Shown: positions 7,704 to 16,782, numbered from the stretch's first letter. The stretch is DNA of 64,000 nucleotides from Nostocales cyanobacterium HT-58-2 (GCA_002163975.1 CP019636.1:6389501-6453500), one strand, 5' to 3'. The notes: a model not told the origin generated them from the letters alone. Numbers and translations are program-made.

Positions 7704-9701
7704 ATGATATTCCTTGAACTCGTACTACAAAACTTTGGTCCTTACAACGATCGCCAAGTTATCAATTTTGACCCACAAGAGAATGAAAATTCTTGCCCTA
7801 TCATCTTATTAGGTGGAATGAATGGTGGGGGTAAAACAACTTTGATGGATGCTATTCGCCTCGCCCTTTATGGACCCCGCGCTCAATGTTCTACTCGTGG
7901 TAATTTAAGTTATAGCGATTTTCTCACTCAATGCGTTAATAGTCATTGTAACGCAGTTGAGAAAACCCGAATTGAATTGCTTTTTGAACATATTGAAAAT
8001 GACAAGCCAATTAAATATCGAATTGTACGAACTTGGGAAAAAAATCCAAAAGATGGTAAAGACCATTTAGGAATTTTGGAATTAGGCGTTGCAGGACAAG
8101 ATGATTGGCTAAGAGAAGAATTAGTTAATACTTGGGATGATTACATAGAAAATCTACTCCCTTTAGGAATTTCTAATTTGTTTCTCTTTGATGGAGAACA
8201 AGTTAAGGAACTTGCAGAACAAGAAGTTCCACCGCCTGTTGTCGTTGATGCAATTCGCGGACTTTTAGGGCTAGAATTGGCAGAACGTCTAGCAGTCGAT
8301 ATAGAAATTTTAGTGAATCGCAAACGTAAAGAAATAGCCGATACTAAAGATTTAGCAAATTTAGAGGAAATTGAAGAAAGACTAAAACAGCAACAAATAG
8401 AATACGAAAAAAACAATAATCAACTGGAACAATTAAAAACAGAATTACAAGAATCAGAAACAGAAAAGCAAGAAGCGTTTGATAAATTTGTCTCTGAAGG
8501 TGGTAAAATCGCCGCTGAACGAAATCAGTTGGAACTACAGCAGAAACAAAAGACTGCTGAAGTCGAACAAGCACGTCAAGGAATGTGTCAATTGGCAGCT
8601 CATGTTCTACCACTAGCATTAATTGAACCTTTACTTATTCAAGCACAACACCAAGGAGAAAAAGAATTTCGCGTTCAACAAGCACAAATAGCAAGAGAGA
8701 TATTGTTTGAGCGAGATAAACGTTTATTAAATTGGATGACTCAGTTAGGTCTTTCAGAAGAACAATTTGAAAAAATCAAAAATTTTCTAGAACAAGATGA
8801 AGAGACATTACGAGCAAATTTGATCCAACCGGAAGAATCGTGGTTATTAGCAGATGCTGAAACTTTGAGTCAATTGGGTAATCTTCTCTACTACTTGCAA
8901 AATAACAAGAATATCGCCAAGCAACAAATCAGTATTCTTAAAAATAAGACAGAAGAAATTATTACTCTGGAAAGACAAATACAAACTGCCGCCGAACCAG
9001 AAGCGTATAAACAATTAGTTGATACACTAGAAGCAGCACAAAATAAAGTTTCTAAAATTAAAGCAGCCAGCGAAATCACAAAACGCCGTTGTGATGAATT
9101 AGAGGCGGAAATAAAAAATATTAAGAAAGACTTACAAGAATATACTAAACAAAATATTGATCGCAAAAACCACGAACATATTATTACCTCTGCAGCTAAA
9201 GTCCAAGAAACTCTCAAACTTTTCCGTGATCGCCTCACTCTCCGTAAACTCAATAAACTCGAAGTCGAAGTCACCGAGTGCTTTCGCTATCTGCTGCACA
9301 AATCTGATTTAGTGCATCGCGTGGCAATTGACACCCACACCTTCAGCCTCTCGCTGTACGATGTACAAGGGAAACCCGTCCCTAAACATCGCCTCAGCGC
9401 TGGCGAAAAACAACTTTTGGCGATCGCCTTCCTTTGGGGATTAGCCCGTGTTTCCGGAAGACGCCTACCAGTTGCAATTGACACACCATTGGGCAGACTA
9501 GACTCCTCGCACCGCAGCAACCTCGTTGAACGTTACTTTCCCTCAGCCAGCCATCAAGTCATCTTGCTTTCCACAGACACCGAAATAGGAGAAAAAGAAG
9601 TCAAAATATTACGAGAAAATGAGGCGATCGCCCGCGAATACCTCCTCAAATACGACTCATCCACCCGTCAAACAACAATTCAACCAGGCTACTTCTGGTA
9701 A
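7704..9701 (+). CDS. dndD: DNA sulfur modification protein DndD
   Basis: The 665-aa SMC-like ATPase has Walker A GGMNGGGKTT at residues 37-46, a long central coiled coil, the ABC signature RLSAGEKQ, and Walker B AIDTPLGRLD near the C-terminus. In DndCDE complexes it couples ATP use to DNA structure or nicking. I start at ATG 7704, where MIFLELVLQNFGPY gives the expected N-terminus. The frame is also open upstream and overlaps the 3' end of dndC, but those codons do not look like DndD. Length fits the family. Confidence 0.92.
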   Translation: MIFLELVLQNFGPYNDRQVINFDPQENENSCPIILLGGMNGGGKTTLMDAIRLALYGPRAQCSTRGNLSYSDFLTQCVNSHCNAVEKTRIELLFEHIENDKPIKYRIVRTWEKNPKDGKDHLGILELGVAGQDDWLREELVNTWDDYIENLLPLGISNLFLFDGEQVKELAEQEVPPPVVVDAIRGLLGLELAERLAVDIEILVNRKRKEIADTKDLANLEEIEERLKQQQIEYEKNNNQLEQLKTELQESETEKQEAFDKFVSEGGKIAAERNQLELQQKQKTAEVEQARQGMCQLAAHVLPLALIEPLLIQAQHQGEKEFRVQQAQIAREILFERDKRLLNWMTQLGLSEEQFEKIKNFLEQDEETLRANLIQPEESWLLADAETLSQLGNLLYYLQNNKNIAKQQISILKNKTEEIITLERQIQTAAEPEAYKQLVDTLEAAQNKVSKIKAASEITKRRCDELEAEIKNIKKDLQEYTKQNIDRKNHEHIITSAAKVQETLKLFRDRLTLRKLNKLEVEVTECFRYLLHKSDLVHRVAIDTHTFSLSLYDVQGKPVPKHRLSAGEKQLLAIAFLWGLARVSGRRLPVAIDTPLGRLDSSHRSNLVERYFPSASHQVILLSTDTEIGEKEVKILRENEAIAREYLLKYDSSTRQTTIQPGYFW

Positions 9702-9757
9702 CTTCTCTTAATTTCCTCTTTACTTTGTGTCCTTAGCGCTTTCGCGGTAGCCTGCGG

Positions 9758-9775
9758 CAAGCCGCTGCGCGTCTA
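9758..9775. repeat. 18-bp dispersed repeat, copy 2 (inverted)
   Basis: CAAGCCGCTGCGCGTCTA in the dndD-dndE gap is the exact reverse complement of 1420-1437. The surrounding bases (CGCGGTAGCCTGCGG) are GC-rich and of the same dispersed-repeat style. Confidence 0.6.
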
Positions 9776-9793
9776 TGTTACTTTTAAAAAAAC

Positions 9794-10183
9794 ATGGAAC
9801 CCCCAATCGACCGTATCAAACTCTCCCAAACAGCCAAAGACCAACTTCTCAAACTCAGACGCAACACCAAAATCGACCAATGGAATATCCTATGTCGTTG
9901 GGCATTTTGTCGTTCCCTAGCCGAATCAACCCCACCCTCACCCGTGCCAATTCCTCAGGATAGCAACGTCGAGATGACATGGCGCGTCTTTGGCGGTGAA
10001 ATGTCCGACATTTTGCTAGTCGCCCTCAAGCAACGCTGCTACAACGACGGCTTAGGAACAGATAAAGAAACCCTTTCCACACAATTTCGCCTCCATCTGC
10101 ATCGCGGTATTGGTTACTTAGCAGGTGATCCAAATATCAAGAAGATTGAAGATTTGATTGAATTAGCGACGAAAAAGATATAA
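9794..10183 (+). CDS. dndE: DNA sulfur modification protein DndE
   Basis: The 129-aa protein matches DndE: N-terminal IDRIKLSQTAKDQLLKLRR, central WNILCRWAFCRSL, and the C-terminal block QFRLHLHRGIGYL. DndE binds nicked or modified DNA within the DndCDE complex. It follows dndD by 92 nt, an interval occupied by a dispersed repeat. An overlapping ORF in another frame (9775-9963) is a shadow. Confidence 0.9.
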   Translation: MEPPIDRIKLSQTAKDQLLKLRRNTKIDQWNILCRWAFCRSLAESTPPSPVPIPQDSNVEMTWRVFGGEMSDILLVALKQRCYNDGLGTDKETLSTQFRLHLHRGIGYLAGDPNIKKIEDLIELATKKI

Positions 10184-10200
10184 AGATTAGGAAATCACAG

Positions 10201-10231
10201 ATGCACACAGATGTTTCTTATCTGTGTGCAT
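10201..10231. repeat. Perfect 12-bp hairpin repeat
   Basis: ATGCACACAGAT (10201-10212) and ATCTGTGTGCAT (10220-10231) form a perfect stem with a 7-nt loop between dndE and the methyltransferase gene. A related hairpin with the same ATGCACACAGA start lies at 29793-29821. It is probably a dispersed palindromic element rather than a local terminator, as no T-run follows. Confidence 0.55.
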
Positions 10232-10264
10232 TTGTGTTTATCTGTGGTTCCTCTTAATATCTTT

Positions 10265-11719
10265 ATGACGTCACAGAGCTACGTAGAAATAGAACGCCAT
10301 AGAGCCGCTATTTTCCGCACGGACTTATCTCGACCTGTGCGATTGGCAATAGATTGGTCAATTTTAAATAAAGATACCACGTTTTTTGACTACGGTTGCG
10401 GACATGGTGGCGATGTACAGCGAGTAGCAAACCTCGGCTACACCAGTACAGGCTGGGACCCATACTACTACCCCGATACCCCATGTGCTCCTGCTGATAT
10501 CGTCAACTTAGGCTTTGTTCTGAATGTCATCGAAGACCCAGAAGAACGCCGCCAAGCTCTTCGCCAAGCATGGGAACTTGCCCAAAAAGTTTTAATTGTT
10601 GCGACTCAAGTCCTCATCAACGCTCCCAGCAAGGCTCAACTTGCTTATGGTGATGGCATTGTCACCAGCCGCAATACTTTTCAGAAATATTACGAACAAG
10701 AAGAACTAAAAACATACATTGATGAAGCTCTAAATGTCGATGCAGTACCAGTAGCGCTGGGTGTCTATTTTGTTTTTCGGGATGAAGCAGAAAAAGAAGG
10801 ATTCAAAGCCATACGCTTTTTCTCTAGAACTTCGACACCGAAAGTACGCATTCCTACCAAACGATTTGAGGACTACAAAGAAAAGCTAGAACCACTGATG
10901 GATTTTTATACCAATCGTGGAAGACTTCCGGTCAAAGGCGAATTGAATACCGAACAGGAATTACTCAGCGAATTTGGAAACTTTCGCCGTGCTTTTGCTG
11001 TCATTTTACAAGCGACAGACGAAGCAGAATGGGATGCGATCGCCTACCGTCGTTCTCTTGACATCCAAGTTTATCTTGCTCTCACCCACTTCGATCAGCG
11101 TCCTGCATGGCATAAGCTATCACCAGAAATGCGCCATGACATCAAAGCCTTTTTTGGGAGTTACGAGGAAGCTTGCCAAGTTGCTGATGCTAAGCTTTTC
11201 AGTTTAGGGAAACCAAAAGTTGTTCAAACTGCTTGCGAAAAAAGCAAAATTGGCAAACACACTCGCAGCGCCCTTTACGTCCATGTGTCCGCCCTTCAAG
11301 AACTCGATCCTTTGCTACGCATTTACGAAGGCTGCGCTAGCCGGACTATTGGGCGTGTCGATGGTGCAACGTTAATCAAGTTTTGTACAGATGAACCACG
11401 TATTTCCTACCTGTTCTACCCCGACTTCGATACTGATCCTCATCCAGCATTAAAGGCAAGTATCACCATTGACTTAAAAACTTTGTACATCGCTCACCGA
11501 GATTATGAACAAAGGGCAAATCCGCCAATTCTGCATCGTAAAGAAACATTTGTAACTCCCAACTACCCACTCTACGAAGAGTTTGCTCAGCTTACGCAAA
11601 AAGAACAAGAATTAGGGCTACTCAACCACAAAAGTGAGATTGGCACTCAGGAAGGTTGGATGAAATGTCTTGCCGAACATGATGTAGAAATCAGAGGTCA
11701 TCAAATTTATCACTCTTAA
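10265..11719 (+). CDS. DNA phosphorothioation-associated methyltransferase
   Basis: The 484-aa protein begins with the family-typical IERHRAAIFRTDLSRP and has SAM-binding motif I, FFDYGCGHGGD, near residue 40. This matches the 'DNA phosphorothioation-associated putative methyltransferase' family linked to dnd clusters. I start at ATG 10265; an upstream ATG at 10211 lies inside the hairpin repeat and gives an unrelated N-terminus. It is the last gene of the dndC-D-E strand. The substrate is not known; DNA methylation that coexists with or protects phosphorothioate sites is plausible but inferred. Confidence 0.82.
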   Translation: MTSQSYVEIERHRAAIFRTDLSRPVRLAIDWSILNKDTTFFDYGCGHGGDVQRVANLGYTSTGWDPYYYPDTPCAPADIVNLGFVLNVIEDPEERRQALRQAWELAQKVLIVATQVLINAPSKAQLAYGDGIVTSRNTFQKYYEQEELKTYIDEALNVDAVPVALGVYFVFRDEAEKEGFKAIRFFSRTSTPKVRIPTKRFEDYKEKLEPLMDFYTNRGRLPVKGELNTEQELLSEFGNFRRAFAVILQATDEAEWDAIAYRRSLDIQVYLALTHFDQRPAWHKLSPEMRHDIKAFFGSYEEACQVADAKLFSLGKPKVVQTACEKSKIGKHTRSALYVHVSALQELDPLLRIYEGCASRTIGRVDGATLIKFCTDEPRISYLFYPDFDTDPHPALKASITIDLKTLYIAHRDYEQRANPPILHRKETFVTPNYPLYEEFAQLTQKEQELGLLNHKSEIGTQEGWMKCLAEHDVEIRGHQIYHS

Positions 11720-11879
11720 CAAAACTTAGAAAAGAGTTAAAAAAATAAAAAAAGAGGAAAACCAGTAAATACGTAAGATCCTGGAACTTTGCGCTATATA
11801 CTGGCATCTTTGCCTGACATTACACATTAAGTGTGGCAAGATATCTGAATTCATCCTGGAAAGGAGAATAAATCAAACT

Positions 11880-13172
11880 GTGAAAACAATTTCTTCGCTA
11901 TTGCAGGTTTTTCAAAGTCGGAAGATGGCGGCTTTGTTGATATTAGGCTTTTCTTCGGGTGCGCCGTTCTTCTTAACTGGAAATACCTTGAAGGCTTGGA
12001 TGACAGTCGAGAAGGTCGATTTGACAGCCATTGGGTTATTTAGCTTAGTATCTGTGCCCTACTCATTTAAGTTTATTTGGGCACCTTTGCTAGATAGATT
12101 TACACTGCCATTTTTGGGACGACGGCGGGGTTGGTTAATTGCAATACAAATGGCATTGTTGATTGCGATCGCCCTCATGGCTTTGCAACAACCCAAGCAA
12201 GCATTACAACTACTAGCCATCAATGCTGTAGTGATTGCCTTTTTCAGTGCAACGCAAGATATCGTCGCTGACGCCTACCGAACTGATGTCCTTCATGAAC
12301 TAGAAATGGGGGCTGGTGCAGCGGTTTTCGTATTAGGTTATCGACTGGCACTGATACTCACAGGTTCCTTAGCACTCATACTTGCCGATAGAATACCTTG
12401 GTCATTAGTTTACTTGTTGATGGCAGCAAGTATGGCAATTGGAATTTTTGGCACCCTGTTGGCACCAGAACCAAAGCAAATTAGACCACCAGAGTCATTA
12501 GCAGATGCTGTGATATTACCCTTCGGGGAATTTTTCCAGCGTCAAGGTGTATTCCAAGCCTTCTTAGTTTTGGTGTTCATCCTCTTCTACAAACTCGGCG
12601 ATGCTTTCTTGAGTAGTATGGCAACGCCCTTTTTGCTGCAAACTGGATTCACTCTAACCGATATTGGCACGATCCAAACTGGTATGGGAATCATTGCTTC
12701 CATTGTCGGTGCCCTTGTAGGGGGAGCGATTTTGAGTAAAATCGGTATCAATCGCTCACTTTGGGTATTTGGCATTCTGCAAGCATTAAGTAACTTAGCT
12801 TACTTTTTTCTAGCTCAACTCGGTAAAAACTACCAGTTTTTAGTGCTTACAATCAACGTAGAAAACTTCTGTGGTGGGTTGGGAACAACAGCGTTCGCTG
12901 CTTTTATGATGAGTCAGTGCAACCCGCGTTTTTCTGCTACCCAATTTGCTTTACTCTCAAGCATTATGGCTGTCAGCCGAGACATTTTGGTTGCGCCAGC
13001 TGGTGGGTTGGCAAAAAGCACAGGTTGGTCGATATTTTTCTTAATTAGTATCATTGCTGCTTTGCCGGGGTTACTTCTATTGCCATTCTTTGCCCCTTGG
13101 AACAAAGAACAACAGACAATTCCCAGACCAGGACTCAATGAAGAGGAAGAAGATTTATGGGGCAGAAACTAA
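11880..13172 (+). CDS. AmpG-like MFS transporter
   Basis: The 430-aa protein has about 12 membrane segments. Its N-terminal region GFSSGAPFFLTGNTLKAWM and the APLLDRF segment are typical of AmpG-type major facilitator permeases, which import anhydromuropeptides from cell wall recycling. Start is GTG 11880 with AAAGGAGA about 12 nt upstream. The next gene overlaps its 3' end by 16 nt. The exact substrate in cyanobacteria is not proven. Confidence 0.8.
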   Translation: MKTISSLLQVFQSRKMAALLILGFSSGAPFFLTGNTLKAWMTVEKVDLTAIGLFSLVSVPYSFKFIWAPLLDRFTLPFLGRRRGWLIAIQMALLIAIALMALQQPKQALQLLAINAVVIAFFSATQDIVADAYRTDVLHELEMGAGAAVFVLGYRLALILTGSLALILADRIPWSLVYLLMAASMAIGIFGTLLAPEPKQIRPPESLADAVILPFGEFFQRQGVFQAFLVLVFILFYKLGDAFLSSMATPFLLQTGFTLTDIGTIQTGMGIIASIVGALVGGAILSKIGINRSLWVFGILQALSNLAYFFLAQLGKNYQFLVLTINVENFCGGLGTTAFAAFMMSQCNPRFSATQFALLSSIMAVSRDILVAPAGGLAKSTGWSIFFLISIIAALPGLLLLPFFAPWNKEQQTIPRPGLNEEEEDLWGRN

Positions 13173-13567
13173 TCATTTTTATAGCAACAGCTATTCTTTT
13201 AATTACTGGCGTCTTACTTGGCTACGTTCTCTCTCAGTTAGTTCTAGGATTTTTGACGCTTAATCTACTCACTTTTCTAGGAACATTTAGCCTAATTGTC
13301 ATTTTTGGTACTCTTTATTACGTTTTATTTTGGGAGTTTAGAAGACAGCAGTCACAGACAGTCCTAGCAGGAAGAGCCAGAACAACTCCTGCCAGAAGAG
13401 AAGAGCGTGGACCTGATGCAAGTCTTAAAAACAGGCTCATCTCTTTATCAGGTGATGCTGCTACAGCTGAACAATTGGTAGATCAGGTCAAGCAAGACTA
13501 CCCTGGTATGCCGGAAAATTGGTATTGGGAAAAAGCAATCGCTGACTTAGAACGCGATCGCCCTTAA
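13157..13567 (+). CDS. Conserved hypothetical membrane protein
   Basis: The 136-aa protein has two N-terminal membrane segments (residues about 5-27 and 35-57), a basic linker, and a soluble C-terminal block ending in YPGMPENWYWEKAIADLERDR. This C-terminal block is of a type seen in cyanobacterial proteins of unknown function. It starts at ATG 13157 inside the AmpG-like gene, with GAGGAAGAAG just upstream, so translational coupling is likely. Confidence 0.7.
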   Translation: MGQKLIIFIATAILLITGVLLGYVLSQLVLGFLTLNLLTFLGTFSLIVIFGTLYYVLFWEFRRQQSQTVLAGRARTTPARREERGPDASLKNRLISLSGDAATAEQLVDQVKQDYPGMPENWYWEKAIADLERDRP

Positions 13568-13604
13568 GGAACGGAATGCGCCATTCCCTCTAAATATGTT
13601 CTAG

Positions 13605-13635
13605 CCTCGTATCTTGCTAAAAGAAAGATATGAGG
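13605..13635 (+). terminator. Hairpin after the 136-aa gene
   Basis: CCTCGTATCTT (13605-13615) pairs with AAGATATGAGG (13625-13635), one mismatch, 9-nt loop. It lies 37 nt after the stop codon, so a transcript end here is plausible, though no T-run follows. Confidence 0.4.
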
Positions 13636-13785
13636 CGAACGAACAGCTAATACAGGCTTTACAATCGGCGAAAGTCTTTCTTCAAATCATCTAAAACTCG
13701 CTAAAATAAACCAGTAAAGATTCATAATTCTTAAGCTGGATTCTCATAAAAATCTACTGTTCATAGCAAAATATCAAAATACAAT

Positions 13786-13992
13786 ATGGCTATATTTCGT
13801 CAGTACATCGCCCCCCTTCTCGTGGTGCTGATATTCATCATTGCCCTTGTAGCAGTGAGCGCCCGCATCTTTTTACCCTCTGATATGGCTGCACCCGCAC
13901 CTATTGAAGAGAATGGGAGAGTAGGGGGAGTGGAGAGAGTCAATACCCCTTTATCCACGTTGTCTACCTTGTCCCCTTCTTTAAGTGTCTGA
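13786..13992 (+). CDS. Small membrane protein
   Basis: This 68-aa protein has one strong membrane helix (residues about 8-31) preceded by a short basic N-terminus, then a low-complexity Thr/Ser/Leu tail. The family was not identified. It overlaps the downstream GNAT gene by 8 nt, suggesting coupled translation. The tail may have been extended by repeat-like sequence, since only the first 45 or so residues look conserved in style. Confidence 0.5.
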   Translation: MAIFRQYIAPLLVVLIFIIALVAVSARIFLPSDMAAPAPIEENGRVGGVERVNTPLSTLSTLSPSLSV

Positions 13993-14518
13993 GGAACTGC
14001 TACCAGGTTACAGAATTCGCTGTGGTTCTACCTTGGATAAGGCACAGCTGGTAAAGTTCATGCAGCGAACTTACCAAGAAGCCTTTCCACAGCAAGATTT
14101 CTCCCATCTAGCGCAAACAGTTGAGCAATACCTCTGTCGTGAAACTCCCTTGTGGTGGGTAGACTTTGTGGGAGTGAGACAAGGTAAGAACGAACAATTA
14201 ACTCCCTCTACTCCCCCCATCGCCTGTCTCTGGGTGGGAAATGCCATAAATCAAGTGCAGGGCGATCGCCATGCTCACATCTTTTTAGTCTACGTTGTGC
14301 CAGAACATCGACGGCGAGGTATCGGGACAGCTTTAATGCGATATGTAGAAGGTTGGGCAAGGGCTAGAGGAGATCACAGGATTGGATTACAAGTGTTTCA
14401 AAATAACACAAATGCATTGAATCTTTACAATCAGCTAGGATATCAAACTCATTCACTGTGGATGGTAAAATCTCTTGATGTTACACAACACAAATTAGGG
14501 GTAGAAAAAAATTTCTGA
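13985..14518 (+). CDS. GNAT family N-acetyltransferase
   Basis: The 177-aa protein has the GNAT acetyl-CoA signature VVPEHRRRGIGTALMRYVE (about residues 108-126) followed by the C-terminal LQVFQNNTNALNLYNQLGY block. The start is GTG 13985, overlapping the small membrane protein gene. The substrate cannot be told from sequence; protein N-terminal or metabolite acetylation are both possible. Confidence 0.85.
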   Translation: MSEELLPGYRIRCGSTLDKAQLVKFMQRTYQEAFPQQDFSHLAQTVEQYLCRETPLWWVDFVGVRQGKNEQLTPSTPPIACLWVGNAINQVQGDRHAHIFLVYVVPEHRRRGIGTALMRYVEGWARARGDHRIGLQVFQNNTNALNLYNQLGYQTHSLWMVKSLDVTQHKLGVEKNF

Positions 14519-14607
14519 ATTTTGAATCCTGAATAAACTTTCCTTAATACCAAGCTCAAAAATAAACAAGTATCAAAAGTTTGACTTATAGGCACGAGGG
14601 GTTATAT

Positions 14608-14632
14608 GTTAATCCCTATCGGGGATTGAAAC
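14608..14632 (+). repeat. Solitary CRISPR-repeat-like sequence
   Basis: AATCCCTATCGGGGATTG plus the trailing AAAC (up to 14632) is nearly identical to the 3' half of common cyanobacterial CRISPR repeats, including the stem AATCCC/GGGATT and the ATTGAAAC end. Only one copy is present and no cas gene is in the window. It ends one base before the ATG of the HEAT-repeat gene, in the position of a ribosome-binding site. This is not an array. Confidence 0.55.
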
Positions 14633-14633
14633 T

Positions 14634-15392
14634 ATGTATGACGAAGACGACCTCAGCTTACTAGATGTCGAAGCAGAGCTAGAAAGCCCTCTGGATCACA
14701 TGGGACCGCTTACTGCTGAAACAGAGACGCCAAAGCCCAATCCAGAGCAGATGTTGGCATTACTAGAACATCCTCAGCCACAGCAAAGGATGCTGGCAGC
14801 GCGTGCTTTTTGCGACATAGAAGATGCTCGGGCGACTCCCCATCTGATTCGCTTGTTAAGTGATACCTGTCCTTTGGTGCGGGTGAGTGCAGCATATGGG
14901 ATCGGAAGAAACCCAAGCCAAGATGCTGTTGAACCGTTGATTGCCCAATTAAACCGAGATTGGAATGGCTATGTACGAAAAGGAGTCGTTTGGGCTTTGG
15001 GAAACTGTTGCGATCGCCGTGGTCTAGCACCCCTAGCAGACGCACTAAGAACCGATATTTCTGCAGTGCGTTTGTGGGCAGCTAGTGCCTTAGCGCAAAT
15101 GGCAAGCGTGGGATATGAGGTTGTTGTGGGAGCAATGCCACCCTTGATTGAAGCCCTAGTACAAGATCCTGTTGCACCAGTGCGGAGTAATTGCGCCTGG
15201 GCAATTGGGCAACTCTGTCGTGAGCTGCCATCTAACGTGGTTTACGCCACGGCGATTGATGCACTCATTCAAGCTTTTGCTGAAGACGTAGATCTAGGAG
15301 TGCGGGAAGATGCGAAAGCTGCCCTTTTGGGAGTAGGTGATCCTCGTGGACTTCAGTTGATTGAAACGCTAGAACAGGAAGGCTGGTTTTAA
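14634..15392 (+). CDS. HEAT-repeat protein
   Basis: The 252-aa protein consists of an acidic N-terminus followed by about five HEAT/PBS-lyase-type repeats. Examples are ARATPHLIRLLSDTCPLVRVSAAYGIG, QDAVEPLIAQLN and APVRSNCAWAIGQL. Such cyanobacterial proteins act as scaffolds or, in the CpcE/F branch, in phycobilin attachment; nothing here allows a phycobilin role to be assigned. The start codon lies directly after the CRISPR-like repeat, with no other ribosome-binding site visible. Confidence 0.8.
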   Translation: MYDEDDLSLLDVEAELESPLDHMGPLTAETETPKPNPEQMLALLEHPQPQQRMLAARAFCDIEDARATPHLIRLLSDTCPLVRVSAAYGIGRNPSQDAVEPLIAQLNRDWNGYVRKGVVWALGNCCDRRGLAPLADALRTDISAVRLWAASALAQMASVGYEVVVGAMPPLIEALVQDPVAPVRSNCAWAIGQLCRELPSNVVYATAIDALIQAFAEDVDLGVREDAKAALLGVGDPRGLQLIETLEQEGWF

Positions 15393-15444
15393 TTTTAGTC
15401 ATTCGTCATGAGTACAAAAGTACTTCTTGAGCCATGACTAGTCA

Positions 15445-16782
15445 CTAGCCTGTGTACTGAATCCGATAAATGCGGTTATTTGCTTCCTCAGTCACTAAAA
15501 GACTACCGTCCGGTAAGACGAGCAAGCCTACAGGACGTCCCCAGGTGGATGGTTCAGCAGGATCTAGGAGAAAGCCCGTGAGAAAGTCTTCGTAGTAACC
15601 TTGTGGTCGTCCATTTGTATCAAATGGGACAAAAACGACTTTATAGCCAGTACCGCGATCGCGGTTCCAAGAACCACGAAAGGCAACAAAAGCACCATTA
15701 CGATACTTTTGCGGAAACGTCTGACCGTCATAAAACTGCAAGCCCAACGCAGCTGAGTGTGCTTGGAATAGTACATCTGGGGTACGAGTGCGACGTGCTA
15801 GGTCAGGTCGTTTACTAGTAGCACCTGACTTTTGGCGTGGGTCGAGGTTTTTCGGTGAGAGGTAGGCATAGGGCCAACCGTAGAATTCTCCTTGCTGAAT
15901 ACGTGTTAAATAGTCTGGTACCAGGTCATCACCTATACCGTCGCGTTCATTAACTGTCGTGTAAAGTTCTTGGCTCACAGGGTGAAAATCCAGACCAACT
16001 GGGTTACGCAAGCCAGAGGCAAAAGTCTGTTGCTCGGAACCGTCCAAGTTCATGGTCTGCACAGAAGCTCGTGGCAATGGTTCTTCATCTGCGTTGGATT
16101 CAGAACCAACAGAAACATATAACTTTTTACCATCGGGTGACGCTACCACATTGCGTGTCCAATGCTGATTGTAACCACCGCCAGGAAGACTCGCAATTTT
16201 TTGACCTGTACCAGTAAGTTGCTGTTGACCTTTCTGATAGGGAAATCTCAGTACAGCATTGGTATTACCAAGAAAGAAGGAATTCCCAGAAAAAGCCATA
16301 CCAAAAGGAATCTTAACTCCGTTAGCAACAGTTGCAAACGTCTGTTTGACATCAGCTACGCCATCACCGTTGGTATCGCGCAGTAAACGAATACGATTTT
16401 GTCTAGTCTCTGTGACCAACACATCCCCGTTGGGGGTTAAAGCTAACCAGCGTGGAGCATCCAAACCGTCAACAAAAACGTTGACCACAAAGCCCGAGGG
16501 GACACGTAAAGTGGGGTTATCTGGAATTGGTACAACCTTGGGTGGCTTTGAGGCACTATCAGTGGCAAAAGGTTGAGGTAAATCACCAACATTAATGCGG
16601 ATGGGTGTAGGTGACAGTGGTGGTGTACGAACGGTGTTTTTCGGCTGTGAATTATTCTGTGCTAGTTGAGCTGATGCCGGAGAAGATTGAGGTATTGGTT
16701 CTTCTAAGGAGGCTTGAGTCTGGTTACAGGCTGCTGCTGTAGTCAGTAGCAGAAAAAGCAGCAAGCAACGCAGATATTTCAT
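15445..16782 (-). CDS. PQQ-dependent sugar (sorbosone-type) dehydrogenase, lipoprotein
   Basis: The 445-aa protein starts with a lipoprotein signal, MKYLRCLLLFLLLTTAAAC, with the lipobox Cys at residue 19, then a Pro/Ser-rich linker. From about residue 95 it follows the soluble-glucose/L-sorbosone dehydrogenase beta-propeller pattern: PRWLALTPNGDVLVTE, ASPDGKKLYVSVGS, YGWPYAYL and LLVLPDGSLLVTEE. A membrane-anchored periplasmic oxidoreductase is likely. Whether PQQ is actually bound is not shown, as many cyanobacteria make no PQQ. Confidence 0.8.
   Translation of the reverse strand: MKYLRCLLLFLLLTTAAACNQTQASLEEPIPQSSPASAQLAQNNSQPKNTVRTPPLSPTPIRINVGDLPQPFATDSASKPPKVVPIPDNPTLRVPSGFVVNVFVDGLDAPRWLALTPNGDVLVTETRQNRIRLLRDTNGDGVADVKQTFATVANGVKIPFGMAFSGNSFFLGNTNAVLRFPYQKGQQQLTGTGQKIASLPGGGYNQHWTRNVVASPDGKKLYVSVGSESNADEEPLPRASVQTMNLDGSEQQTFASGLRNPVGLDFHPVSQELYTTVNERDGIGDDLVPDYLTRIQQGEFYGWPYAYLSPKNLDPRQKSGATSKRPDLARRTRTPDVLFQAHSAALGLQFYDGQTFPQKYRNGAFVAFRGSWNRDRGTGYKVVFVPFDTNGRPQGYYEDFLTGFLLDPAEPSTWGRPVGLLVLPDGSLLVTEEANNRIYRIQYTG

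Noticed and set aside
9775..9963. 62-codon frame overlapping the start of dndE
   Set aside because: It is a shadow in another frame of dndE.
14608..14632. CRISPR array
   Set aside because: Only one repeat-like copy and no regularly spaced partner within several kb; reported as a solitary repeat instead.
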